Of a stretch of 26,627 nt of DNA, positions 1-5,761 are shown one piece after another. The translations under genes were made by a program, and so were the position numbers. The notes below the pieces were generated by a model. It made no database searches and was not told the DNA's origin. It was given only the letters and a program-made list of their open reading frames with translations. Location: the IMG/VR virus record IMGVR_UViG_3300008264_000045, positions 1 through 26,627 of that record. One strand, written 5' to 3'. Source of the stretch: a virus. Position 1 is the first letter of the stretch, and the number at the start of each line of letters is the position of its first letter.

Positions 1-636
1 CTCGTAATCCATTCCTACTGTCTGGCTCCCTGCATGGTGAACATATGCCCTACTTACAAAATGCTGAAATCCAGCCTTAGCCATGTCCATACAGATTATA
101 TTATCTGAAAACCAATTTATAGAGGGAAATTTAGCACTCATCCACGCATCTTTAGTTACAGCAGCGCAAATCGGAGCGATTACTTTTGCCTCTTTTATTT
201 TTTCTTCACTACTGTATTTCAACGCTGTAACACTATCCCCCTCTATCGGGAATCTAATATTCTGGTCATGCAATACATAATCCGACCTACATCCTAACCA
301 ACCTACCTTGAACTCTCTATCGCCTGTTAGAAAGTCATAGTCCTTCTTTAACAGTTCGTAAGTCGTAGGAGTAAATACCACATCATCATTACATACAATT
401 AATGAATCGTAATGCCCATGTAGGAATGTGTAATCGATCGCTGAATTATATGCATCTCCGAAATTGGTAGCAGTATTGGGTCTGAAGATGACATTTCCCT
501 TGTCTCTGACTCTTGCCCAGAGTTCCAAGTTATTACCGCTAAGGTATATCGGTATATCTGGTGCATACTGATTTATTGACTCCATTAATACATGGATGCT
601 CGGACTGTTTACAGTGCATATTACGATTGCTTGCAA
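1..636 (-). CDS. Glycosyltransferase-like protein (GT-A fold), C-terminus cut by window edge
   Basis: An open frame of 212 codons without a stop runs off the left edge. It begins at a TTG codon (634-636) preceded by a strong ribosome binding site (GGAGGT, 4 bases upstream); no ATG fits better. The N-terminus AIVICTVNSPSIHVLMESI looks like the first beta strand and helix of a GT-A glycosyltransferase. NDDVVF near residues 83-88 resembles the nucleotide-sugar/metal-binding DXD region. HHAGSQTVG near the end is a histidine-containing tail motif common in family-2-like enzymes. Expected role is transfer of a sugar from an activated donor, perhaps to host surface glycan or a phage component. It follows a methyltransferase gene by about 100 bases. 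The fold assignment is fairly safe; the substrate is unknown. Confidence 0.72.
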   Translation of the reverse strand, partial: MQAIVICTVNSPSIHVLMESINQYAPDIPIYLSGNNLELWARVRDKGNVIFRPNTATNFGDAYNSAIDYTFLHGHYDSLIVCNDDVVFTPTTYELLKKDYDFLTGDREFKVGWLGCRSDYVLHDQNIRFPIEGDSVTALKYSSEEKIKEAKVIAPICAAVTKDAWMSAKFPSINWFSDNIICMDMAKAGFQHFVSRAYVHHAGSQTVGMDYE

Positions 637-733
637 GTAACCTCCTGTTAGTTGTCGGTATCAGCTATTCCCCATTGTCCGTGTGCACTATGCCACTGCC
701 GACTGTTCACTAATACCAACACGTCATGAGCAC

Positions 734-1339
734 TCACCGTATTTCTCCGGTAGTGGTGCGTTCTACCATCTCCAGCAAATGCTCATGCGTCTTGATACCC
801 CAGAAATACAAATCTTGCGGGTTGCTATTCGTTAAGAATCCGTAACTCTCAAATTCCTCAAACGTAAACTTTTCCCTAAAATCCTCCTCCGTTAAGTTGC
901 GGTAATAATCACCACAAAAAGGAGCATCATCAGGACTAGTCCGTTTAGTTCCATGCTCAGGTCTACCAGTAGTTGCACAAGAGAAAAACACTAGCCCACT
1001 ACTCATCCTAATCATATTCCTAAATGTTGCTTCCCATTCAGGATTATGCTCAAAGCACTCACAACTAGCCACAACCTTAAAGTAACCATCAGGAAACTCT
1101 AATTCCTCCCCTTTAGCTACTAAGTCAACACCCTTACCTTCACCTAAATCCACCCCAATATACTCACAGCCATCAAAAAACTGCCTGATTGAGCCGTTAA
1201 TGTCCAGACTTCCTACTTCCAGCACCCTCTGTCCTGCAAAGTAAATAGGGAATCGGTTAGTTAATAATCTGACAAAATCTAGCTGGCTCTGATGACTCAA
1301 TTGCTCACCATTTGGTTTTGTCTGCCCAGTACGCTGCAC
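734..1339 (-). CDS. SAM-dependent methyltransferase (class I)
   Basis: Class I Rossmann methyltransferase of about 201 residues. The SAM-binding motif I is visible as RVLEVGSLDINGS (residues 38-50). An acidic second-strand end follows (YIGVDLGEGKGVD, 60-72), then a motif IV-like stretch (FKVVASCECFEH, 87-98). This resembles Methyltransf_11/FkbM-like small-molecule or sugar methyltransferases more than DNA methylases, because no DPPY or similar DNA-MTase motif is seen. The start is a GTG that overlaps the upstream gene by 35 bases; a TTG about 14 codons later is an alternative. The neighbouring glycosyltransferase suggests a glycan-modifying pair, which is inference. Confidence 0.75.
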   Translation of the reverse strand: MQRTGQTKPNGEQLSHQSQLDFVRLLTNRFPIYFAGQRVLEVGSLDINGSIRQFFDGCEYIGVDLGEGKGVDLVAKGEELEFPDGYFKVVASCECFEHNPEWEATFRNMIRMSSGLVFFSCATTGRPEHGTKRTSPDDAPFCGDYYRNLTEEDFREKFTFEEFESYGFLTNSNPQDLYFWGIKTHEHLLEMVERTTTGEIR

Positions 1340-1577
1340 TCATCTTTCCCTTAGCGATATTAGCCGCGTGACGAGCTTTAAACGATGCTCTACGGGCTTT
1401 ATCTGCCGCTGACTCACCTTCCCTAGCAGGAGACCCAGAAACGCCTTGCTGACCGAATCTGATGAGTTTTACCTGATCCCCAGATTTAGCCAATACAGCA
1501 TGAGACTTAGTAGGATGACTAGGTGTTTTCTTTGGCTTGTTGTAGCCAGCAAACTCCTCTTTGCCGCGCTTAATCAT
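1305..1577 (-). CDS. Small basic phage protein (DUF6321-like)
   Basis: A 90-residue, strongly basic protein. It contains the segments EFAGYNKPKKTPSHPTKSH, KLIRFGQQGVSGS and SFKARHAANIAKGKMSAAYW, ending in W. From memory these match a widespread family of phage proteins (DUF6321); I could not check this. The many K/R residues and lack of hydrophobic helices suggest a nucleic-acid-associated or virion-associated role, but none is established. The ATG overlaps the stop of the upstream 52-residue gene (ATGA), so translation is probably coupled. Confidence 0.8.
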   Translation of the reverse strand: MIKRGKEEFAGYNKPKKTPSHPTKSHAVLAKSGDQVKLIRFGQQGVSGSPAREGESAADKARRASFKARHAANIAKGKMSAAYWADKTKW

Positions 1578-1732
1578 TTCTTCCTCGCTGCTCTCATGTT
1601 ATCCACTAGATTCGGGTAAGGTCTACCTGCCGCCTTTGCCATCTTCTTAGCCGATGACTTCTGAGTAGGAGTCAGCTTCTCAGGCTTGCCTATGCTTTTA
1701 GGTCTAGCCTTGTCCCAGATAGGCTTTTTCAT
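1574..1732 (-). CDS. Small basic hypothetical phage protein, 52 aa
   Basis: Complete ATG-TGA frame of 52 codons, too short for usual cut-offs. The product begins MKKPIWDKARPKSIGKPEKL and ends AGRPYPNLVDNMRAARKK. It is lysine/arginine rich with a central K-A-rich helix (KSSAKKMAKAAG). A good ribosome binding site (GGGGAAGAA) precedes the ATG. The gene overlaps its upstream neighbour by 4 bases and the downstream gene by 4 bases (ATGA at both ends), so it sits in a chain of coupled genes. Function is unknown; the overlaps and the intact codon structure make it a convincing gene. Confidence 0.8.
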   Translation of the reverse strand: MKKPIWDKARPKSIGKPEKLTPTQKSSAKKMAKAAGRPYPNLVDNMRAARKK

Positions 1733-1890
1733 TTCTTCCCCTTAGAAGCCTTGCGCCCTTCACTTAACATGATCGCAGTCGCTTGTTTCTTAGAAGTAAC
1801 TACAGGGCCACCCTTACCTGAGTGCAAAGTGCCAGCCTTGAATTCGTTGTAAACCTTGCTCATCTTCTTTTCAGCTTTAGTCTTTTTCAT
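1729..1890 (-). CDS. Small basic protein, DUF6496-like, 53 aa
   Basis: A 53-codon ATG-TGA frame. The product begins MKKTKAEKKMSKVYNEFKAG and contains LHSGKGGPVVTSKKQATAIM followed by LSEGRKASKGKK. The pattern of a basic helix, EFKAGxLxSGxG, VTSxKQAxAIxLSE and a basic tail is one I associate with DUF6496 small phage/bacterial proteins. It overlaps the HNH-type gene upstream by 4 bases and the next gene by 4 bases. It is probably nucleic-acid or virion associated, but the function is unknown. It falls in an area with no long ORF, so it is easily missed. Confidence 0.8.
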   Translation of the reverse strand: MKKTKAEKKMSKVYNEFKAGTLHSGKGGPVVTSKKQATAIMLSEGRKASKGKK

Positions 1891-2180
1891 GGAATCACCT
1901 CTAAATGTCCATTGTCAAAAAGTAATCCTATTGTTTTCCGATGCGATTCTTCCCACATTTCTACGCGCTCCTGCTTGCTTAGATTCTTGCCCTGATCTAA
2001 CTCGTAATGGCAGGTAAAACAAAGGCTAGCAATCCTAAAATCACTAGCCTTTATACCCTTTCCTTTCCCATCTCGCAACTGGTTCGAGTGCGCCGCTACT
2101 ACCGTTCCGTCTTGTTTCCCGCAATGCTGACAAGGGAAGTTTCTGACTATCTCCAATAGCTTTTTGTTTCTGTAAATCAA
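1887..2180 (-). CDS. HNH-type / DUF1364-like nuclease-fold protein
   Basis: A 97-residue zinc-binding protein. It carries CQHCGKQ near residues 17-23, AAHSNQ near 29-34, LCFTCHYELDQG near 53-64 and MWEESHRKT near 75-83. Two CxxC/CxxCH pairs plus the internal AAH match the treble-clef HNH arrangement of DUF1364/Ref-like phage recombination nucleases, so a role in phage DNA recombination or resolution is plausible. Start is a TTG overlapping the upstream stop (ATTGA); no good Shine-Dalgarno is seen, so it probably depends on coupling. Downstream it overlaps the DUF6496-like gene. Confidence 0.68.
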   Translation of the reverse strand: MIYRNKKLLEIVRNFPCQHCGKQDGTVVAAHSNQLRDGKGKGIKASDFRIASLCFTCHYELDQGKNLSKQERVEMWEESHRKTIGLLFDNGHLEVIP

Positions 2181-2356
2181 TTTAAATTTAAACTCTTAAT
2201 TAGGTTATCTCTTTCTTCTCTACTTAGCTCACCAGCATATTTCACTGTGGATTTAGTTGTTGCGTTCTTTATTGTTAATTCGAAAAACAACTTGTCGCTC
2301 TCTTTTTCTTCTTTTTTTCCACCTATACTCGTTACAGACATGTTATTTAATATCAT
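2177..2356 (-). CDS. Small hypothetical protein, 59 aa
   Basis: I place the start at the ATG at 2354-2356 (protein MILNNMSVTSIGGKK...), because GGAG lies 6 bases upstream and the ATG overlaps the end of the zinc-ribbon gene. The frame is open for 11 more codons upstream, but that part lies inside the neighbour. The C-terminal half contains FFELTIKNATTKSTVKYAG followed by a charged helix ending KSLNLN. No family recognised. The position between a zinc-ribbon gene and a nuclease-like gene says only that it belongs to the leftward operon. Confidence 0.6.
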   Translation of the reverse strand: MILNNMSVTSIGGKKEEKESDKLFFELTIKNATTKSTVKYAGELSREERDNLIKSLNLN

Positions 2357-2582
2357 TCTTTTTCTCCAAATACTCATATAAGGCTTCATAATTTATTTTA
2401 TATGCAACAACTTTATCTGGATCATAATTAACAAAACTCTCGCCCTCATTGCACTCAGGACACACAGTTACCGTTCCGTCAGAACAAAAAGGATCGTTTG
2501 CAGTAGGAATCTCATCCTTGTCTATTACATAACCGCAAAACTCACATTGAGCCAAATTTGAATCATCAGTATTTTCCATCAT
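2343..2582 (-). CDS. Zinc-ribbon hypothetical protein, 79 aa
   Basis: Acidic 79-residue protein with two cysteine pairs, CEFCGYVIDKDE near residues 13-24 and VCPECNEGES near 40-49, separated by 25 residues that include another cysteine (DPFCSDG). This spacing is typical of a zinc ribbon or rubredoxin-like knuckle. The tail YALYEYLEKKN-type helix is amphipathic. It could be a small regulator or an adaptor that binds a host protein; nothing in the sequence decides. The start is an ATG just after GGAGAAT. Confidence 0.65.
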   Translation of the reverse strand: MMENTDDSNLAQCEFCGYVIDKDEIPTANDPFCSDGTVTVCPECNEGESFVNYDPDKVVAYKINYEALYEYLEKKNDIK

Positions 2583-2588
2583 ATTCTC

Positions 2589-2918
2589 CTATTGAGTATT
2601 CCTGTCTATATTCCTATTAGAAGCCTCTAGCGTCCTAAATACGTCTATCCTTGCCTGTGCTGCTACCAACATCCACCTTAGCCTCTCAGCCTCCTCTACA
2701 GCCTCTCTAAGCCCCTCTACGCACGTTTTATATTCATCTGAAGTATAGGCATCAGCTTCCTTCTCTGCCATTGTATTTTTTAAACTTCTTTGGAATCCAA
2801 TAGCTTTAACCGTTTTACGATGTTCTGTTAAGTAAACAACATCAGATTTAGCCTTGGCATATGCTCCAGCGTTTTTTATTAAAAAATTAATCGCTTCGTT
2901 CGGGTCTATTGTTTTCAT
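2589..2918 (-). CDS. Hypothetical phage protein, ~109 aa (helical)
   Basis: A mostly helical protein. I choose the ATG at 2916-2918, giving MKTIDPNEAINFLIKNAGAY..., because related proteins I recall start here; the AGGA site is rather far away (about 13 bases). The C-terminal segment EEAERLRWMLVAAQARIDVF followed by RTLEASNRNIDRNTQ is the most recognisable part of this uncharacterised phage family. The frame stays open upstream to a TTG at 3023 and, beyond two amber codons, much further (see the upstream region). No enzymatic motif is visible. Confidence 0.72.
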   Translation of the reverse strand: MKTIDPNEAINFLIKNAGAYAKAKSDVVYLTEHRKTVKAIGFQRSLKNTMAEKEADAYTSDEYKTCVEGLREAVEEAERLRWMLVAAQARIDVFRTLEASNRNIDRNTQ

Positions 2919-3298
2919 ATTGCAATCATATTCCTTTAGACAATAAGAGAGGCCAAGAAGGTGATATTCCCATTCTCCAGCCATCCTAATTAGGACTGCT
3001 GCACCCAGAAGGTCTACATTCAATTTCCAGAGCGCCCGTATCGTGGACTATCCGACCATCACCTATTTGCTCTGTTCCTGAGATACCTGTAGCAAGTTCT
3101 CGCGCTGGCCTCTAAAAGCGCACTCGGTTCCCTTGGCAGCAACCCCGAACATGGGTTCATTTCTAACGCGACCAGTACGACCTAGACAATAAAAAAGCCC
3201 TCTAGGTTTGGCTCTCCGTGTGCGGTCACGTTCCCATTTAAGGGATGAGAACCAAAGCTAAAGGGCTTTGATTGTTATCTATGACCGCACATAGACGA
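2919..3298 (-). other. Gene-poor structured spacer with amber-interrupted frame
   Basis: No confident gene lies between the VRR-NUC stop and the start at 2918. On the minus strand it holds a terminator/pseudoknot element (3194-3291), then a 64-codon open frame (3257 to 3063) without an early ATG that contains GRTGRVRNEPMFGVAAKG and LLQVSQEQSK. This frame ends in TAG, is followed four codons later by a second in-frame TAG (3048-3050), and then runs into the 2589-2918 gene. Possible small hairpins: AACCC/GGGTT, GCGCT/AGCGC, TTGCT/AGCAA. The VSQEQSK ending reminds me of the phage P4 Ash family, unverified. An overlapping second frame (MNPCSGLLPREPS...) is also open for 33 codons. Confidence 0.45.
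3191..3269 (-). terminator. Rho-independent terminator with long imperfect stem
   Basis: On the minus strand the arms 3269-3248 and 3215-3194 pair over 22 positions: 19 Watson-Crick pairs, two G-U wobbles (3202/3261 and 3212/3251) and one C/C mismatch. The 3' arm is followed directly by a T run (TTTTTT at 3196-3191, then ATTG). The wobbles are possible only in minus-strand RNA, which supports folding of that transcript. The 32-base loop contains a small TCCC/GGGA hairpin and a 10-mer complementary to 3282-3291. It lies about 30 bases after the VRR-NUC stop, in the middle of the leftward operon. Confidence 0.7.
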
Positions 3299-3592
3299 TC
3301 AAACTATACCAGATAACTTCTTTATTGTGTCAACTGCTTCCTGTGGACTATTTACTACAGTTACTTGCCCCTTCCAATCGTAATGCCAGATAACCTGATC
3401 CGGAGTTAACCTCCTCTGGCTTTCAGGCTTTTCCCCATCCTTAACTTCTAGTAAATAGTTGTTTCCTTTGTAACCTACCAATAAATCAGGGCATCCCTTA
3501 CCTACAGCGTGTAAATGCTGAACAGTAGCCCCTAAGTCTCTTAGTGCTTTGACAACTCTAGTCTGGTTAGAATCTACCTTCTTAAAAACCAT
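3299..3592 (-). CDS. VRR-NUC family nuclease (PD-(D/E)XK)
   Basis: A 97-residue nuclease of the minimal viral VRR-NUC type. The PD-(D/E)XK signature is clear: GCPDLLVGYKGNNYLLEVKDG places P-D at about residues 35-36 and E-x-K at 49-51, after an N-terminal helix with LRDLGATVQHLHAVGKG. Such stand-alone phage VRR-NUC proteins act as structure-specific or Holliday-junction endonucleases, which suits its place in the replication/recombination operon. Length matches the family. The gene follows a small unknown protein with a 1-base overlap and is followed by the terminator-like element. Confidence 0.88.
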   Translation of the reverse strand: MVFKKVDSNQTRVVKALRDLGATVQHLHAVGKGCPDLLVGYKGNNYLLEVKDGEKPESQRRLTPDQVIWHYDWKGQVTVVNSPQEAVDTIKKLSGIV

Positions 3593-3777
3593 TACTTACC
3601 CCTTGCCCTAATAGCTTTAGCTGCTTCTATGTATGTTGCTGAATTAAAAGCAATCTGAGCACAAAATTCACGTTCTATTTCTATTAACTCTTCAAACTTA
3701 TCAAGTTTAGACAATAGATCAGACGTATATTCAAATCCTGCCTGCATTAGCATTTCTGTTAGTTTTTCTCTGTTCAT
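3592..3777 (-). CDS. Small helical hypothetical protein, 61 aa (paralogue-like)
   Basis: I use the ATG at 3775-3777 (MNREKLTEMLMQAGFEY...) because it has a very strong ribosome binding site (GGGGGAAGGA) and overlaps the upstream stop as ATGA; an upstream alternative start exists inside the neighbour. The protein is a short helical chain ending YIEAAKAIRARGK. It shares its architecture with the next upstream gene (N-terminal MNR, AGFE, a Glu-rich helix with ERE..CA, and a terminal AIRARGK), so the two look like tandem duplicates. Function unknown. Confidence 0.62.
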   Translation of the reverse strand: MNREKLTEMLMQAGFEYTSDLLSKLDKFEELIEIEREFCAQIAFNSATYIEAAKAIRARGK

Positions 3778-4019
3778 TCCTTCCCCCTTGCTCGGATAGC
3801 GGCGGCGCAGTTCATGCATCCATCGTTGTACAAATGCTGCGTCCATGCCGCCGTAGCTTCTTCACACACTTTCGCACACGCCTCGCGTTCGGCAGCAGCG
3901 ACTAGACTAGCGAAGCGTTCAAGCAAGTTTGAAAGCGATCCGCTTGTATAAGTCATCCCCAGTGAATTCGACTCAAACCCCGCTTCACGCGCCATCCTAA
4001 CAATGTCATCTCTATTCAT
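3774..4019 (-). CDS. Small helical hypothetical protein, 81 aa (paralogue-like)
   Basis: Start taken at the ATG at 4017-4019 (MNRDDIVRMAREAGFESN...), with GGAG about 8 bases upstream; a GTG three codons earlier is possible. Segments ERFASLVAAAEREACAKVCE and NCAAAIRARGKE are typical of a family of short phage proteins often found in tandem copies. It shares MNR-start, AGFE, ERE.CA and AIRARGK elements with the downstream gene at 3592-3777, and the MNREEL start with the gene at 4016-4159. Four cysteines are present but not in a zinc-ribbon spacing. No function known. Confidence 0.68.
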   Translation of the reverse strand: MNRDDIVRMAREAGFESNSLGMTYTSGSLSNLLERFASLVAAAEREACAKVCEEATAAWTQHLYNDGCMNCAAAIRARGKE

Positions 4020-4159
4020 CGCGCCCACTCCAAAAGAACAGCCACAATAATCCCAATGCAGATCATTAACAGATCAAACCATAAAGGGATAGAAACAAAT
4101 TTATTCTTTTTTGGCTCCATAGCTCGTTCCATTATTCTTGTTAGTTCTTCTCTATTCAT
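4016..4159 (-). CDS. Small single-pass membrane protein, 47 aa
   Basis: Starting from ATG 4157-4159 (MNREELTRIMERAMEPKKNK), the protein has a charged N-terminal helix of about 20 residues and one hydrophobic segment (about residues 25-43, LWFDLLMICIGIIVAVLL), ending in EWAR. GGAG sits about 8 bases upstream and the start overlaps the end of the upstream gene. The MNRE(E/K)LT start matches the two following small genes, suggesting a shared origin with a swapped C-terminus. A longer N-terminal extension into the neighbour is possible but less likely. Confidence 0.6.
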   Translation of the reverse strand: MNREELTRIMERAMEPKKNKFVSIPLWFDLLMICIGIIVAVLLEWAR

Positions 4160-4355
4160 ACCATTCTCCTTTTTCGCCACGGTTTCCCATAGACCACTGT
4201 TCTTTACAGTCAAGTTCTAGCTTATTTGCTTTTTCTTTTCTTTTTTCTCTTACTAAACTTAAATATTCCATTGCCTTGTTTCTATCCTGTACTCTTAATT
4301 GCAGTACATATCGAACCTCGGCTTTATGACGCTCAAGCTCTAAATCTTCCTTCAT
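4152..4355 (-). CDS. Small hypothetical phage protein, ~67 aa
   Basis: I place the start at ATG 4353-4355 (MKEDLELERHKAEVRYVLQL...), inside the last codons of the helicase gene, giving a 67-residue, highly charged helical protein. It carries RVQDRNKAMEYLSLVREKRK and DCKEQWSMGNRGEKGEW and ends in TAG. I recall this as a recurrent short phage protein of unknown role adjacent to replication genes, but cannot name its family with certainty. Overlap with the helicase gene implies translational coupling, so it may be a replisome accessory; that is inference. Confidence 0.68.
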   Translation of the reverse strand: MKEDLELERHKAEVRYVLQLRVQDRNKAMEYLSLVREKRKEKANKLELDCKEQWSMGNRGEKGEWYE

Positions 4356-5340
4356 TGTCAAAATCCATTGGGAAAGCACCTAGTTTTTCTACGAATTGCT
4401 GACTGCTCGCGTGATACCAAAGTTTGTACCACTCTGAAGCATCTCCATTCCTCTGCTTTTCACACATCAATAACGTATCAGCAACATCATCTAACCCTGT
4501 TTCTCCATTCTTAATCATGTTCTCTTTCTTTTTGTTGCGCCAAACTAAGAACACGTTATCTACCTGATCTGCAATAGACCCAGAGCCTTTCAAATCATTC
4601 TTATTTGGCTGCTTCTCATCAGTCTCTTGCTTACGGATATGATGCACAAGATGAACATGTACGTTGTGATCTCTAGCCAATGAGCACAACTCATCTACAA
4701 ACTTCTTCTGCTCGTTATAGTCATCTTCTTTTTCTACGCACTTCATCAAGCTATCGATAAAGATATGCGTTATTTCTTTTTCCATAGCGCAATATCTCGA
4801 CATAGCAATTACCTTATTAGAGCTGGTAGTTCCTTGCTGATCGTAAATAAATAATTTGCCAGCAATAAATTTCCTAAACCTAGCCATAATTGCGCGTATG
4901 TACTCATTACGGTCAGGAGCCAATGGATCATCAATAAACTCACCAGCAAACTGACGAACCATCCTCCATAGCGTCTTTTCAGGCTGCATCTCAAAAGAAG
5001 CAATACATACTTTCTTTCCTTGACGTATCAATCCAAGTGCAATCTGGCCTGTAATAAGCGACTTGCCGCCGCCATTTGTTCCAGCATAAACCGTTACCTC
5101 ACCCATCCGATAACGGAAATCGCTATGCGTACTACTCCACGGCATAGTTACATCCTTGTCAACTTTAGGATTGATATAGCTTTCTTCCATTTCAGAAAGC
5201 CACTCAGTCGCATCCTTAACTTGACTAGTTACATCATGGAAATGTAGATATTTATCAACATCAATATTGCGCGAAGATATTTTCGATTGTTTGATAATCG
5301 CATCGAGTTCTTCAGCCCTAACTTCAAGCATACTTTTCAT
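4333..5340 (-). CDS. DnaB-like replicative helicase (RecA fold)
   Basis: A RecA-fold ATPase of about 335 residues. Walker A is AGTNGGGKS at about residues 86-94, and a Walker B-like ITHIFIDS segment follows roughly 100 residues later. The motif HVHLVHHIRKQ and a KGSGSIADQVDNVFLVWRN stretch match the H3/H4 region of DnaB/Twinkle-type helicases. The N-terminal 70 residues lack the usual DnaB N-terminal domain, so this is a short phage form. It should unwind DNA at the phage fork using ATP, working with the zinc-binding primase-like protein encoded just upstream (17-base overlap) and the DUF1376 protein. ATG 5338-5340 follows GGGAGAG; a TTG one codon earlier is possible. Confidence 0.87.
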   Translation of the reverse strand: MKSMLEVRAEELDAIIKQSKISSRNIDVDKYLHFHDVTSQVKDATEWLSEMEESYINPKVDKDVTMPWSSTHSDFRYRMGEVTVYAGTNGGGKSLITGQIALGLIRQGKKVCIASFEMQPEKTLWRMVRQFAGEFIDDPLAPDRNEYIRAIMARFRKFIAGKLFIYDQQGTTSSNKVIAMSRYCAMEKEITHIFIDSLMKCVEKEDDYNEQKKFVDELCSLARDHNVHVHLVHHIRKQETDEKQPNKNDLKGSGSIADQVDNVFLVWRNKKKENMIKNGETGLDDVADTLLMCEKQRNGDASEWYKLWYHASSQQFVEKLGAFPMDFDNEGRFRA

Positions 5341-5761
5341 CAATCTCTCCCACTACAGCACATATTCTTTCAAAAGCCGTGTTCAAACGCTCTAAATCGC
5401 TTTCTGAGACGTTTTTTCCGTTGGTTATATCCCGAGCTACCATCGCTACGATTAACGCCTCAAATCGCGTTATTTTCAATAAGTCAGATGGATAGAATGG
5501 TCGGCGTTCTGGTTTGGCTGGTTTTGTACGATAAGCCAACGAACTATCATCTGGTGGAAATAAATCTGTTAAGTCCATTCCTACCGAAGCAACTATTTCA
5601 GCAGCAGAACAACCTGAAAAGCATTTCACAAGGATTCGCCCATCGTCCAGCTCTCGAACCGCTAGTGACGGAGATTTATCGTTATGGGCAGGACAACATG
5701 CAGTCCAGCGACCATTCCTGCCGTGAACCTTCTTCAGCCTCGAAAGGAAGTCATCTATCAT
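5324..5761 (-). CDS. DNA primase-type CHC2 zinc-binding protein
   Basis: A 145-residue protein. Its first 60 residues are a CHC2 primase zinc finger: CPAHNDKSPSLAV (C23, H26) then VKCFSGCSAAE (C47, C51), followed by a helix ending DLFPP. This module recognises template sequence and NTPs in DnaG/gp4-type primases. The remaining 80 residues show no TOPRIM motif (no E-G.D or DxD pair), so the catalytic part is absent or divergent. It may act with the adjacent helicase or with a host primase; that is inference. It overlaps the helicase gene by 17 bases and the DUF1376 gene by 4 bases. Confidence 0.82.
   Translation of the reverse strand: MIDDFLSRLKKVHGRNGRWTACCPAHNDKSPSLAVRELDDGRILVKCFSGCSAAEIVASVGMDLTDLFPPDDSSLAYRTKPAKPERRPFYPSDLLKITRFEALIVAMVARDITNGKNVSESDLERLNTAFERICAVVGEIDEKYA

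Noticed and set aside
83-280. Plus-strand 65-codon frame
   Set aside because: It lies opposite the clear glycosyltransferase frame, has no ribosome binding site, and its composition is a mirror of that gene.
3024-3190. Group I intron or tRNA in the gene-poor spacer
   Set aside because: A few ATAGTCC-like and hairpin segments are present, but no matching P3/P7 pairing, cloverleaf, CCA end or T-loop could be assembled.
4809-5003. 64-codon frame within the helicase gene
   Set aside because: It lies in another frame over the helicase core, including the region just after Walker A, and has no start signals.
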